Source: Madurella fahalii (Eukaryota > Ascomycota > Sordariomycetes > Sordariales). From it: DNA of 64,000 nucleotides. The stretch covers positions 7,440,001 through 7,504,000 of the forward strand of contig CM056874.1 in the NCBI GenBank assembly GCA_029876055.1, in the 5' to 3' direction. The translations under genes were made by a program, and so were the position numbers. The notes under the pieces were generated by a model, which saw only the letters and a program-made list of their open reading frames with translations, was not told where the DNA came from and did not search any database. This document shows, piece after piece, positions 37,723 through 48,644 of this stretch (position 1 is the stretch's first letter; each line of letters begins with the position of its first letter).

Positions 37723-38385
37723 ATGGCCACGCGCGGCCCTCCTCCGGCGGGTCTCCCAGCAAAGGTAGCTTCGGTGCCGCCCAACCAGACCCTCTACGTC
37801 ACGAATCTCCCGTCGGCCAAGATCCAGAAGGAAGATCTGCGGACTGCCCTCTACATGTTATTCTCAACGTATGGCGCGGTGCTAGACGTTGTCGCCCTCA
37901 AAACCATGAAGATGCGAGGCCAGGCGCACATCGTGTACAAGGACATCCAGACAGCGACGCAGGCAATGAGGTCGTTGGATGGGTTTGAGTTCTTTGGGCG
38001 CGAGCTGGTAAGATATCTATTCATAGATAAAACCGACCTGGGATGGTTGCTAATCCGGGGGCAGAAAATCTCATATGCCAAATCCAAGTCCAACATCATC
38101 GCCAAGCTCGACGGCTCCTTCAAGCCGCCCGCAGCCGCTACCGCAGCCCGGGTCGAGGTTACCGACCTCCAGCAGAGCATCTTCAATGCCCCCGTGCCTG
38201 GGACCTCCAGCACTGCGGCGCCCCCAGCACAGCATGGCCTCCCATCCAAGCCACCAGGCGTCGACCACGTCATGGCTGATGCGGGAACCCCCGAGAGCCG
38301 CGGGACGAAGCGGCCGAGAGAGGAAGAAGGGGAAGAAGAAAGTGATTCGGACGTCGCCATGGAGGAGGAGAGTGACGAAGAATGA
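37723..38385 (+). CDS. msl1: U2 snRNP B'' / U1A-type RRM protein (Msl1)
   Basis: Exons are 37723-38007 and 38065-38385, giving 201 residues. One RRM at about 20-105: RNP2 TLYVTNLP, RNP1-equivalent MRGQAHIVYKD, then AMRSLDGFEFFGREL-KISYAKSKSN, which is the U1A/U2B'' type. The C-terminus is acidic (EEEGEEESDSDVAMEEESDEE) and no second RRM is present, as in yeast Msl1. It binds stem-loop IV of U2 snRNA with the U2A' protein. The intron is 57 nt, a multiple of three, and free of stops, so an unspliced mRNA would still be translated with a 19-residue insert in the RRM. The ATG at 37723 follows GCGACA; the upstream open frame is judged leader. Confidence 0.9.
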   Translation: MATRGPPPAGLPAKVASVPPNQTLYVTNLPSAKIQKEDLRTALYMLFSTYGAVLDVVALKTMKMRGQAHIVYKDIQTATQAMRSLDGFEFFGRELVRYLFIDKTDLGWLLIRGQKISYAKSKSNIIAKLDGSFKPPAAATAARVEVTDLQQSIFNAPVPGTSSTAAPPAQHGLPSKPPGVDHVMADAGTPESRGTKRPREEEGEEESDSDVAMEEESDEE

Positions 38386-38461
38386 CAAAGCCCCTCCAAC
38401 TAGCATCCACGGGAACGGAAGCTGCTGGTGTGCATTGGCGCGCCGGCTCCCTCCGCTCGGC

Positions 38462-39355
38462 CTACGATTCCAGGGCCATCTCTGCCGGCACCCACAGGCC
38501 GACACAGCCGCCGACGAGGCCGAGCCATACCATCAGGTAATTCTCCTTTGAGCAGTCAAATTTCGACATCGCTTCGCCGAGGAGACAGGGGTGGATGAAG
38601 AAGGAGGGAACCCCTGTGACTGGGTGATGCTGCAGAATGGTTTGTGTTAGTCTAGACCTGTTTGTGCATGCAGAATCACTCAGTTAACCCTTTTGACAGC
38701 CAATTCAAGGAGAAGACTTACGTCGGCCGAGATGCCGCCAATTGCACCTGCGCTGCGGAGTCCAGCCTTGTACTGATCCGGCACGAGACGTCTGAATACT
38801 GTGTCGATGTCAAAGGCCTGCTCGTCGGCCGGGAGATCGTGTAAACTGAACCACAGACAGGGTGCCTGGTATGTCGGGTGTAGATGTATCTCATATCTGA
38901 CATGGCCGGCTGTGGTGACTCTTGGTTTCTTGGGTAGGACGGCCTTGGATAGCGTGAGATTTATGGAAACCGAGCCGGTTATCATGACACAACTGACTAC
39001 TCACCTCATCGGCCTCCTCGGTTCCTATCATGTCGCTGTCCCCTTCCATTTCTGTTTGCGCAGAACCTGGACCGTCGCCAAAGGAGAAATTGTCCAGGAA
39101 CTTGGAGAGGTCGCCATCATCCAACTCTCCCTCCAGCGGTCGAATTATCTGGATATATGTGTTGTATTCGGGACCTAGGCAAAAGGACGTACTGAGCGCA
39201 GAGCAGACCCTGAGCTTCCATTGTTTCCTGACTGGGCCGAGAGTCGCTTGGCAGTATCTTCTATCCAGACGATGGCAGACTTCGGCAAACTCTTCACCCG
39301 TTAGAAAAGGATAGTTTCGGAACTCTGAGGAGAGCGGGATGTGTCCTTGTCCCAT
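38462..39355 (-). CDS. atg10: Autophagy E2-like conjugating enzyme Atg10
   Basis: Exons on the minus strand are 39005-39355, 38722-38943 and 38462-38629, giving 246 residues. It has EFRNYPFLTGEEFAEVCHRL at the start, HLHPTYQAPCLWFSLHDLP in the middle, and HHPVTGVPSFFIHPCLLGEA near the end, where Cys206 of the HPC motif is the expected thioester cysteine. Atg10 transfers Atg12 to Atg5. An acidic insert (about 85-117) precedes the central block. Both introns are GT...AG in phase 0 and remove frames that would stop early. It converges with the U2B'' gene with only 76 bases between stop codons, so the transcripts probably overlap at their 3' ends. Confidence 0.93.
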
Positions 39356-40855
39356 GATGTGCCTGAATTCTGACTGGAATTTGAGTCGGGCGGGTTTGGT
39401 GGTTATCGGGCCTTAACTGCAGCAGCTTTCAAGAGGCTTGAATAGCCACAGGAGTCCAACGAATTGGGTTCGCTAAAAAGACAGACGCTGAAAGTGTAGC
39501 AAAGCGGTCAAAATAAGGGGAGAGTCAGATGGAATCATTAGTGTCGCGTGCCCATTTAAAGCAATTCATAAGAGTTGGCAACCCATTTCTTTTAGGCTGC
39601 CTGGAACATTGACATAGTGGATTAGGTAAGCTATCCCAATCACGGAGAGTACGCACAATTCTGGCCTAAAATAAGCGGCTGGGACGCCGAGTTTCTTTGA
39701 TGAAGATGAACTTGAACACTCCGTCTTCAGCATATGCGTCCTCCCTCCGATTAACGCAGCCCTTTGCCATGCGCTACCATGCGCTGGGCTCGAGAGGACC
39801 TTCGACATCCATCTTGGTCGGCCGCTCGATCGTTATAGCTCGAACGTATAACGATCCAGGTGCCGACCGTCGGTACAAGCCGGATTGGGCATTGTGCTCT
39901 CGAGACTGCAAAGTGACCTAAACATCCACAATAGCACGGGCTTTGCCGCTGAAGAAGGCGGGGAACCTACAGCACCCCGATCCGTCCGGCGAACGACGGC
40001 CGCCAATCTGGATCGAAACCGTAGAGTATCAGTACGTTTTGACCCTCGAATCAGTTCTCACCCTCGATATCACCGAGTATCGGGGTCGAAATTACTATTA
40101 TTACCTGGAGCGAGATGGACAAGAACAGGCACCCGTGGTGATCACTAGCGTCCTTCCTATCTACGATGAGCTCAACCGGCGGTACGGTTATCTCGACTCA
40201 CTAACATGGAAAATCGGGATTCCCCCGGAACCGTCGACAAGCAAGAACCATCGTCGGAAGTGATTGGCTAGGTATTCAAGGGGCAAACATTGGATCATTT
40301 TTGTCGGTTCATTGCTCGTGTTGAACTCGCGTATTAGATACGTATCCGAGGTACTTATTTCTTTGGGAAAATATACGAATGATTTGGTCGCCATGTTATG
40401 TAAACAGGCGTTTTATTGTTCTGTTCTGTACACAGAGCGGAATACCTAACGTGACTCGATCTTAAGACTTCTGTTGGTTGTCAGTTCAGGTGGTCTTCTG
40501 TGGCACGCTACTTCGTGATCGGCAAATCGGGAAGCCAGCATCCCGCTAGCTGTCCTTTCCGCATGCCAAGACGTTGTGCAGCGATCTTATCCGCCCGCTA
40601 ACCGCGATCCAACCCCACAAGCAGGAGAAACGCAACTTGGGATCGTGGCATTTCGGGAGAAGCCAACGGAGTTGCTGCAGAGACAAGAAACGACAAACTT
40701 GTTGGAGGGCGGGCGAGGAGATTGTTTTGTATATCTTCCCCCTCGATCGTAGCTCAACTTCCCCTCCACTGAGCAGCGTGCTCCGTTGCTTGCACATAAA
40801 CATTGCCAGTCTCCGCCACCGCCATGCATCGGCTGCCGGTAGCTGCCACCTCCCA
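39356..40855. other. Intergenic region with one doubtful small ORF
   Basis: It contains the Atg10 promoter side and the mannosidase leader. The plus-strand frame 39943-40263 (106 residues) has a protein-like stretch but no recognised family and is listed separately. Otherwise nothing was seen. Confidence 0.45.
39943..40263 (+). CDS. Doubtful small hypothetical ORF
   Basis: 106 residues beginning MPLKKAGNLQHPDPSGERRP. The stretch from about 22 to 95 (YQYVLTLESVLTLDITEYRG, later VVITSVLPIYDELNRRYGYL) has plausible strand and helix periodicity and few rare residues. I recognise no domain, there is no signal peptide, and no intron-linked extension was found. It could be chance or an exon of a larger lost gene. 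Confidence 0.25.
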   Translation: MPLKKAGNLQHPDPSGERRPPIWIETVEYQYVLTLESVLTLDITEYRGRNYYYYLERDGQEQAPVVITSVLPIYDELNRRYGYLDSLTWKIGIPPEPSTSKNHRRK

Positions 40856-43303
40856 ATGAACGTTCGAGACCCCTTCAACGTCCGCAACCTGAATCGGAGA
40901 CCCATTGATAGTTGGAAGAGCAACCCGAATTACAACCGCGGCCCAAACGACAACCTCGCCACAATCCAGCACATCATCCGCACCGCTGCGACCGCAACCC
41001 AATCCGCAGCCGCCGATCTCCGCGACAAGGCAGGCGAGGTAGTCCTCTCGGCGCAGCAGGCGCTCAGCGAGGCAGCAGCCCTCGAGAAAGGAGACCAAGC
41101 AGGAGGGTACGGCGACGACGAAGAGGCCCAGAAACCGAAGCAGCCGAAGCCCAACAATAACAACAATAAAAAGAAGAAGCACCGCGACAGCAACGCCGAA
41201 CCCACCGCAGCTGCTCTCACAATAGAAGCAAAGCAAAAGCAAAAAGACAAGGACATGTCTTTCGCCGTGCCGAAAAATGTCCCCTCCTTCTCCAACCCGC
41301 AACGACAGTTCGAAGACCGCCTCTGGGCAGCAGCCTCATCATCATCATCATCACGGCAACGATCTACGGGGAGCAGTGTGCTAGGCGGCGTGCAGAACCT
41401 ACTCTCACCCGGAGGCCGTGCCGAACTGCCTATGTACAAAGACAAGCCGTATGCGTATCCACCGGGGCGCGGGCGGTGGCGGATGTACCGACGGAAGAGG
41501 ACATGCGGGTTACTGCTGCTGGTCATTGCGGGGTTGGTGTGGTGGACGGGCTTGTTCGCGGGCCACCAGGAGCGGGCCGTGACGAAGCTTAACCAATGGG
41601 GTTGGCTGGGGCAGGAAGGGAGTGTTGGTGGGAAGGCTAAGAGCAAGGCGGACTGGTTGAAGAGGAGGGAGAGGGTGGTGGAGGCTATGGAGTTGAGCTG
41701 GGATGCGTACGAGAGATATGCTTGGGGTGAGTATCCAATTGTTCCTTTGAGGGAGTGAAAAGAGGGTGCTGACGTGCGGGCTTACATAGGTTTCGACGAG
41801 TTTCACCCCGTCTCGAAGACGGGGAAGCAGATGGCACCCAAGGGGCTCGGGTGGATCATTATTGATTCGCTCGACACGCTGATGCTGATGAACATGACCA
41901 GCCGGCTGACGCACGCGCGCGAGTGGCTGTCAAAGTCGCTAACCTGGGACCAGGACCAGGATGTGAATACATTTGAGACGACGATTCGGATGCTGGGAGG
42001 GTTGCTGTCGGCGCATTACCTCTCGACTACCTACCCCGAGCTGGCGCCAATACCGGACGATGACCCGGGCGCACCGGGGGAGGATCTGTACTTGGAGAAG
42101 GCGATGGACTTGGCGCATCGTCTGATGGCGGCGTTTGACTCACCATCCGGCGTCCCCTACGCAAGCGTCAACCTCGCACAGTACAAGGGTATTATATCCC
42201 ACGCTGACATGGGCGCCTCCTCGACGGCCGAGACAACGACATTGCAGCTCGAGTTCAAGTATCTAGCCAAACTGACGGGCGAGAAGGATTTCTGGGACAA
42301 AGCCGAGAGGGTAATGCAGCTGGTGGACGACAATGGAGCCCAGGATGGTCTGGTTCCCATCTTCATCTTCGCCACGACGGGCAAGTTCCACGGTCAGAAC
42401 ATCCGCCTCGGCAGCCGTGGTGACTCATACTACGAGTACCTCATCAAGCAGTACTTGCAGACCAATAAGAAGGAGCCTGTGTACCAGGAAATGTGGCGCG
42501 AGGCGCTCCAAGGGGTCAGGAAACACCTCGTCACGTACACGGAACCATCGCAGTTCACCATCATTGGCGAGAGACCGAGCGGTCTCGACGGTGAACTCTC
42601 GCCTAAGATGGATCATCTCGTCTGCTTCATGCCAGGCACCATCGCGCTGGCAGCGACCAACGGCCTGACGGAGCGGGAAGCCAAGAAGCTACCGACGTGG
42701 ACTAAGCAGAACGAGGCCGACATGCGGCTGGCGCGCGAACTCATGCACACGTGCTGGGGCATGTACAAGTGGATGGCGACGGGCCTGGCCGGCGAAATCA
42801 CTTACTTCAGCATTGGCGACCCGCCGCTACCCGAATCGGCCGAGCACCAGGCGCCGGCCGACTTTGACCCTTCCCCGGATGCCGAGTGGCGCAAAGACTA
42901 TGACGTCCGCCAGTTTGATAGCCACAACCTGCAGCGGCCCGAGACGGTCGAGAGCCTCTTTTACATGTGGCGGATCACGGGCGAGACCAAGTACCGCGAG
43001 TGGGGCTGGGAGATGTTCAAGAACTTCATGAACTACACGGCGGTCGAGGAGGGCGGCGGCTTCACCAGTTTGTCCAATGCAAATGTGATTCCGCCAGTGT
43101 CGCGGGACAACATGGAGAGCTTCTGGCTGGCTGAGACGCTCAAGTACTTCTACCTGCTGTTCTCGCCCAACGATTTGCTCCCGCTCGACAAGAACGTGTT
43201 CAACACAGAAGCGCATCCGCTGCCCGTGTTTGATATGGGCCCGCTGTTCTCGACCGGGTGGACAAGGAAACCGCGGGATGCGGACGGAAAACTTATGGCT
43301 TGA
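40856..43303 (+). CDS. Class I alpha-1,2-mannosidase (GH47), type II membrane protein with long cytosolic tail
   Basis: Exons are 40856-41726 and 41790-43303, giving 794 residues. The first in-frame ATG gives MNVRDPFNVRNLNRRPIDSW. About 215 residues rich in Ala, Gln, Asn and Lys precede a single membrane anchor CGLLLLVIAGLVWWTGLFAG (about 218-238). The GH47 barrel follows: GFDEFHPVSKTGK, STAETTTLQLEFKYLAKLTG, RGDSYYEYLIKQYL, MDHLVCFMPGTIAL, RPETVESLFYMWRITGE and NTEAHPLPVF, whose Thr is the expected Ca2+ ligand. Two cysteines (in VCFMPG and HTCWGMY) match the conserved disulfide. The enzyme trims Man9 N-glycans in ER or Golgi. A (TCA)n run encodes a Ser tract in the tail. The tail is longer than in most family members I know. 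Confidence 0.93.
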
Positions 43304-44313
43304 AGAGCCTGGCTATCTGATGGTCTCATGAGTGACGCTCGGTTGGCTAATGACGGCGTATATAGTTTGCAGTGTAAATAAATGGCTTATTCGAATCCCC
43401 CCGGCACTTGGGACTGTCCAAATAGACTTTCAAAAACGCATGCCTCATGGCATATCTTCGGTGTGCTGTACTGAGCAAGGTAGGTACGTACTTCCCGAGG
43501 CTTTGAGACAGTTTTCACTAGTGTGTCGGAGCGGACCGGGACGTGGATAAGGTGAGACATTCCCGTCCAAGCTTCAGCTTCCCGCCTCGCGCGGGGTAAT
43601 CGGGGTGCAGCCATCGAGGGGCCATTACCCCGTTGTCGCTTTGCAATTTTGTTGCTTCTTTGTCTGGGGATGGAAATCCAAAGCCATATATTCGTCTCGA
43701 TGCAACTGGCGCACGTGGTTCCTCAGATCCGTCTCCAGAACCCGAATCTCGAGTGGAAAGCGTAATTGATCCCGCTGTTCTCCCGGTTCGCAAGCGATTG
43801 GGGCTACAATCACTTGAACGCATTCCGCTCCTACACCCCTGCGTAGTCTCAGGTGCTGAGACCTGCTGTACCGCTCTGTACCTTTCATACTTTTAAAGCC
43901 CCACTTCAACTGTCCAATCAAACTGCATAGACAAACTCACGCCAGCTGTCCGGACCGGCATTATACAACGCACGGGCCACAACGACTCCCCCCCGCCCAG
44001 CCAGAGGAATGAGAACTGTACATCAAAGACTACACAGAGACTAGTTCAGATGTCCCGTTCGGTTTAGGTTGCGGGTTGGGGAGTGGGATCCGCGAATTAG
44101 TAATGTGTTGTATGAGCTCGTCCTAGCCCATAAGTCGTCTGACAAATGCGAGGGGCCTCGCGTCACCCGCAACCCCAGTCAGCGAGCCTTTTCGTTGTTA
44201 CTCACCGTCTCACGCGTGCCCGTCATTCGGTTTGTTCCTTCTCATGTCATCGCCGACACTCGGTCACCAAACACTCTGGACGTGAGAAAGAAGCACAAGC
44301 CCGCACGCTAACC
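43304..44313. other. Intergenic region with left copy of a 65-bp repeat
   Basis: No gene. It contains the mannosidase 3' flank and the hydrolase promoter side. The left copy of a diverged direct repeat lies at about 43939-44003. Confidence 0.6.
43939..44003 (+). repeat. Direct repeat, left copy (flanks the alpha/beta hydrolase)
   Basis: The segment begins ACGCCAGCTGTCCGGACC in the right copy and CACGCCAGCTGTCCGGACC here. It continues through CGGGCCACAACGACT to GCCCAGC. Identity is high at both ends with a diverged centre. The other copy lies 1.7 kb downstream in the same orientation. No terminal inverted repeats were seen. Confidence 0.7.
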
Positions 44314-45219
44314 ATGAGACTCCCGTTACTCCTCGCTTCGGCCCTCCAGCTATTTGGCGCATCTATGGCCTTGGAGCAGCGCACCGGGACTATCCAGACT
44401 GGGGACGGCGTCCACTTGAAGTACACCCAAAGCGGGCCGCACGGTGGCCACCAGATTCTCTTCATCCCGGGTTGGCGCCAGGCGGCTGCCGAATGGCGCA
44501 AACAGGTCGACTACTTCGCCAGCGCCGGCTTCCGAGTTACGACCTATGACATGCGCGGCCATGGCGAATCCGAAAAACCCAACTTCGGCTACCGCATCAG
44601 CCGCTTTGCCGCTGACCTGAACGACATCCTGCGAGAGCTCCGCCTACGGGATGTGACCATCGTCGGGCACTCGATGGGATCCTCAGTCGCATGGGCATGG
44701 TGGGACCAGTACCCGGAGGCCCACACCCGCATTAGCAGCCTCGTCATAGCCGACCAGTCGGCTGTCATGGTACGCGATCCGCACTGGACCGACGAGCAAG
44801 CCGCCGCGCTCTCGGCCATCTTCACCCCTGGCCAGGTGTACGATATCGCTGCCGACATGGCCACGCAGACGCCGGTCCTCGTCCGGAGCATGTTTACCGC
44901 GTCCGTGTCCGAGGCCGACTACCAATGGGTGCTGTCGCAGAACGCAAAGATGAGCGACGCCAACGCGGCGGCACTCCTCCTCGACCACGCCTTCCAAGAC
45001 TGGCGCGACGTGCTCCCGCGCATCACCGTCCCCGCCCTGGCGCTCGGGGGGAACGCCAGCATCCTCCCGCCTGCGGCGATCGAGTGGATCGCGTCGCAGA
45101 TACCGCGCGGCGAACACTACACCTTCTCGACCGAGGAGAAGGGCAGCCACTTTGCGTTTTGGGAGAATCCGGAGCGGTTCAATGCCGTGGTGGAGGAGTT
45201 TCTGCGCAAGATAGATTGA
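44314..45219 (+). CDS. Secreted alpha/beta hydrolase
   Basis: A single exon of 301 residues. The ATG at 44314 gives MRLPLLLASALQLFGASMAL, a good signal peptide; the frame is open further upstream but without this feature. Fold markers: oxyanion region LFIPGWRQAAAEWRKQ, strand TYDMRGHGESEKP, nucleophile elbow GHSMGSS (Ser120), and GSHFAFWENPERF with likely catalytic His279. At the usual acid position the sequence reads LALGGNASILPP, so no Asp is present there; an alternative acid or a changed mechanism is possible. It is nearest to fungal non-haem-haloperoxidase/epoxide-hydrolase-like esterases. The substrate is unknown. It is bracketed by two 65-bp direct repeats, which may mark transposition or duplication. 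Confidence 0.85.
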   Translation: MRLPLLLASALQLFGASMALEQRTGTIQTGDGVHLKYTQSGPHGGHQILFIPGWRQAAAEWRKQVDYFASAGFRVTTYDMRGHGESEKPNFGYRISRFAADLNDILRELRLRDVTIVGHSMGSSVAWAWWDQYPEAHTRISSLVIADQSAVMVRDPHWTDEQAAALSAIFTPGQVYDIAADMATQTPVLVRSMFTASVSEADYQWVLSQNAKMSDANAAALLLDHAFQDWRDVLPRITVPALALGGNASILPPAAIEWIASQIPRGEHYTFSTEEKGSHFAFWENPERFNAVVEEFLRKID

Positions 45220-46689
45220 TTAGCTCGCGCTTCGGTCACGGTGATGACGTGGTGTTGTTGCCAAAAAAAAAAAAATGCTGGCGGCTGTTGGAACGGAATC
45301 CTATCTTTTTGCGCAAAACTGTTAACAAGGTCCCAAAACGGAACCTGACGTTGGACGGATGTCCAGGCTGCCCTGGGGGATGGTGCATCATTGGACTCCT
45401 CGCCGTCTATTATTTTTGAATAATTACCTACCCAGGTAGGGATGTATGTGTATACATACACAACCCGCCTAGGTCTGTACTATTGATGAGGTGTTCAAAT
45501 TCGTCCCAGCTTGGTGAAGTTCAGATGGCGAAGCTCCGAGATTGTCAAAGGTACCCCTTGTACTATACCTCTTAGCTCCTTTTTTACCGGCTCACCTATC
45601 AAGCCTATCACACCCCACAGCAAAACGCACGCCAGCTGTCCGGACCCACAGTCCACAACGCGCGGGCCACAACGACTTCTCCGCCGCCCAGCAGGTCTGA
45701 GCATCTAGTATAGATTAAAAATTGCAAGCCATAATTTTGTGACCTGTTCAATCAAGTTCTCGATTTGCCGAGATGCCTTGGCCTGGCTACTAACAATCAG
45801 GGATGGCTTCAGCAATCATTGTCGGAAAGAGACTGCCTTTTGAGTTGAACGGGCGAATGCACGCTTGACAGGAGTGGAAAGCACAAGCGAACTGGGAGGT
45901 TGCGGCAGCGGGAAGCTCGACGCCCACCTCGATGCCTGGCTATGGAGCCGACATAAGTCGTAGCTCCCTAACGCATAACAGTAGGTATCGGAAGGTATGC
46001 GGTATCGACAACGAGGGGCATATCAATAAAAATGGGGTACTTTCCACCCCATGGGACAACCACGCGCTAACCCCAACATTCGGCTGGGGTTCGGCGCACC
46101 TTTACGCCAGCCAAGCCTGGGCTCCAACTGACCCCGGCCTCAGAATCCTCCGTCTTTTCCTCAGCCGTCCACCGACAGCCAATCCCAACAGCTCCAGTCG
46201 CCTGTGCTAGTGCCTACCAAGGTCAGCCGAAGCATGGCGTTCCGGTGCCTCACTGATAAGCAGATCGAATCCTCTCCAGCCAAGGAAAGGCCGAGTCGGC
46301 CCACCTGTTTTTCTTGTCGCCTGTTTTCCCCGTGCAATGCGCGGCCGATTCCTCGAACCCGCTACACTGGGCAGAGCGAGTCCCAATGATGAGACGTGAG
46401 GCGGGGTTACACGCCGCCACAAGCTTGAGCTGGCCGAGCAACTAGCCCGATGGATTCTCCTACTGATTAGCTGAATCGCTTCAACAACCATTACCCTCAC
46501 ACTTCTGGCGGCGAGACTACTCGTATCGGCGACCCTGATAAGCGTTCAAGACGTGTTGGCGAGTAGCATTTGCGGCTTCTGCGGCAGTTCTACTACCAAA
46601 ACGAGAAAACTGGGGTTCGAGTACGGCCCGCCGCGCTGCGGCAACTTCCCGGCAAAGCTGCGAGCTCGATTTCGGCCTCGCCCAAGGCC
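45220..46689. other. Intergenic region with right copy of the 65-bp repeat
   Basis: It contains the hydrolase 3' flank with an A13-type run near 45264, the right repeat copy at about 45629-45694, and the upstream region of the permease. No credible gene; the longest frames are under 100 codons except for one that leads into the permease. Confidence 0.55.
45629..45694 (+). repeat. Direct repeat, right copy
   Basis: It matches the left copy: CACGCCAGCTGTCCGGACC, then ACAACGCGCGGGCCACAACGACT, then CGCCCAGC. The differences I can see are mostly transitions plus a changed segment in the middle. Confidence 0.7.
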
Positions 46690-48611
46690 ATGCCGTCGTC
46701 CCGTGATGTCGAGATGGCCACGTTCGGCCTCAAGGAGGACGCATGGGCGCGGGGCAGCTTTATGAGCATGCAGGGCGGGCCTGCCTACCCCTACGACAAT
46801 GAGGGATCCCGCGCCCGTCCGCTGCGGCGCTGGCTAGACTCGTTCCGCCGGGACCCGGGTCGCCATATCACACCCGCGTCCGTCATTCACACCGCCGAGG
46901 ACCGTAATAGGGCGTCCATAATACGCAGATCCGACGAACTACCGCCCTTTGACCGTGTGTCGACCCAGGAGTCCTATGACTGGCACTACTTTGACTTGCA
47001 TGCTGCCAATGTCGGCACGGCGAATACCATGCTGTCTCGGGAGCTGAAGGGAAGGCATCTGCAGATGATTGCAATTGGTGGTTCCATTGGTATGCGCTGC
47101 TTTTTCATGACTTCCTAGGGATGTTTGTCTTGATATCTATCTGTAGAGCGCTCACACTCCCTCTGTGTCTCCATTGGCTCGACATTCTTTTCCACAATCT
47201 CGGACATCCACACGCCACTAACACGTATGATGACCCAAGGCACCGGATTATTCGTAGCATCCGGAAAGGCCCTACACAGCGGCGGCCCGGCCTCCCTCCT
47301 TATCGCATATGTCTTCGTTGGTGTCATGCTCTACTGCACCATGCAAGCCCTAGGTGAACTCGCCGTGACCTTCCCCGTTGCAGGCTCCTTCTCCGCATAT
47401 TCGACCAGGTTTCTGGATCCGGCATGGGGATTTGCCATGGGTTGGAAGTGAGTTGCCTCTAGCTTTCCAGTCGAGAGCGTATTGTTGACGTCCCCAGCTA
47501 CGCCCTTCAATGGCTCGTAATACTACCCCTCGAAATCATCGCAGCCTCCATCACAGTCGGTTACTGGAACAGCAACCTCGATCGTTCCATCTTTGTCACC
47601 ATCTTCCTCATCACCATCGTCGTCATTAACCTCCTTGGCGTCAAAGCCTTCGGCGAAGCCGAGTTCGTCTTTGCCATCATCAAGATCACTGCCGTAGTCG
47701 GGTTTATGTATGTTCTCCTGCCTTACCCAAGCTTAATCCTCTCTACTAACCATTCGCTCCTCAATACCAGCCTCCTCGGCATAGTCATCAACATCGGGGG
47801 CTTCCCTAACGATGGCTACATCGGCACAAAGTACTGGACCTCCCCAGGCGCCTTCAACAACGGCTTTAAAGGCATCTGCGCTGTCTTCGTCACCGCCGCC
47901 TTCGCCTTCACGGGTACCGAGCTCGTTGGCCTGGCCGCCGCCGAGACCGTCAATCCCCGCAAGTCCCTCCCTACCGCCATCAAACAGGTCTTTTGGCGCA
48001 TCACCCTCTTCTACATCGTCTCCTTAGCTCTGATAGGTCTCCTGGTGCCCCATAACCACCCGCGCCTCCTCGGCGCCAAGTCGGCCGCCGACGTGTCCGC
48101 CTCGCCCTTCGTTATCGCCATCGAGAGTGCGGGGATTGGCATCCTCCCGGGGGTCATGAACAGCGTCATCCTCGTCGCCGTCATATCCGTCGGCAACTCG
48201 GCCGTCTTCGGCAGCTCCCGGACCCTGGCCGCCCTAGCCGATCAGCGGCAGGCGCCGCAGGTCCTGGGGTACATCGACCGCAAAGGGCGGCCCCTCGTCG
48301 CCATCATCGTGGCGTCCTTGGTTGGGCTGCTCGGCTACCTCGCCGATCTGGAGCGCCAGTCGGACGTGCTCAACTGGCTGCTGGCCGTGTCGGGCCTGTC
48401 GTCCATCTTCACGTGGGGCTCCATCTGCCTGGCCCATGTGCGCTTCCGGAAGGCGTGGGCGGCGAGAGGGAGGCGGGTCGGGGAGCTCGCCTTCCGGTCG
48501 CAGGTGGGTGCCGCCGGTTCGTGGGTGGGCTTGTGCCTGAACGTGCTGGTACTGGTGGCGCAGTTCTGGACGGCCGGCTGGCCTATCCCCGCGCCGGGGT
48601 TTTTGTCGCCA

Positions 48612-48644
<33 letters not shown>

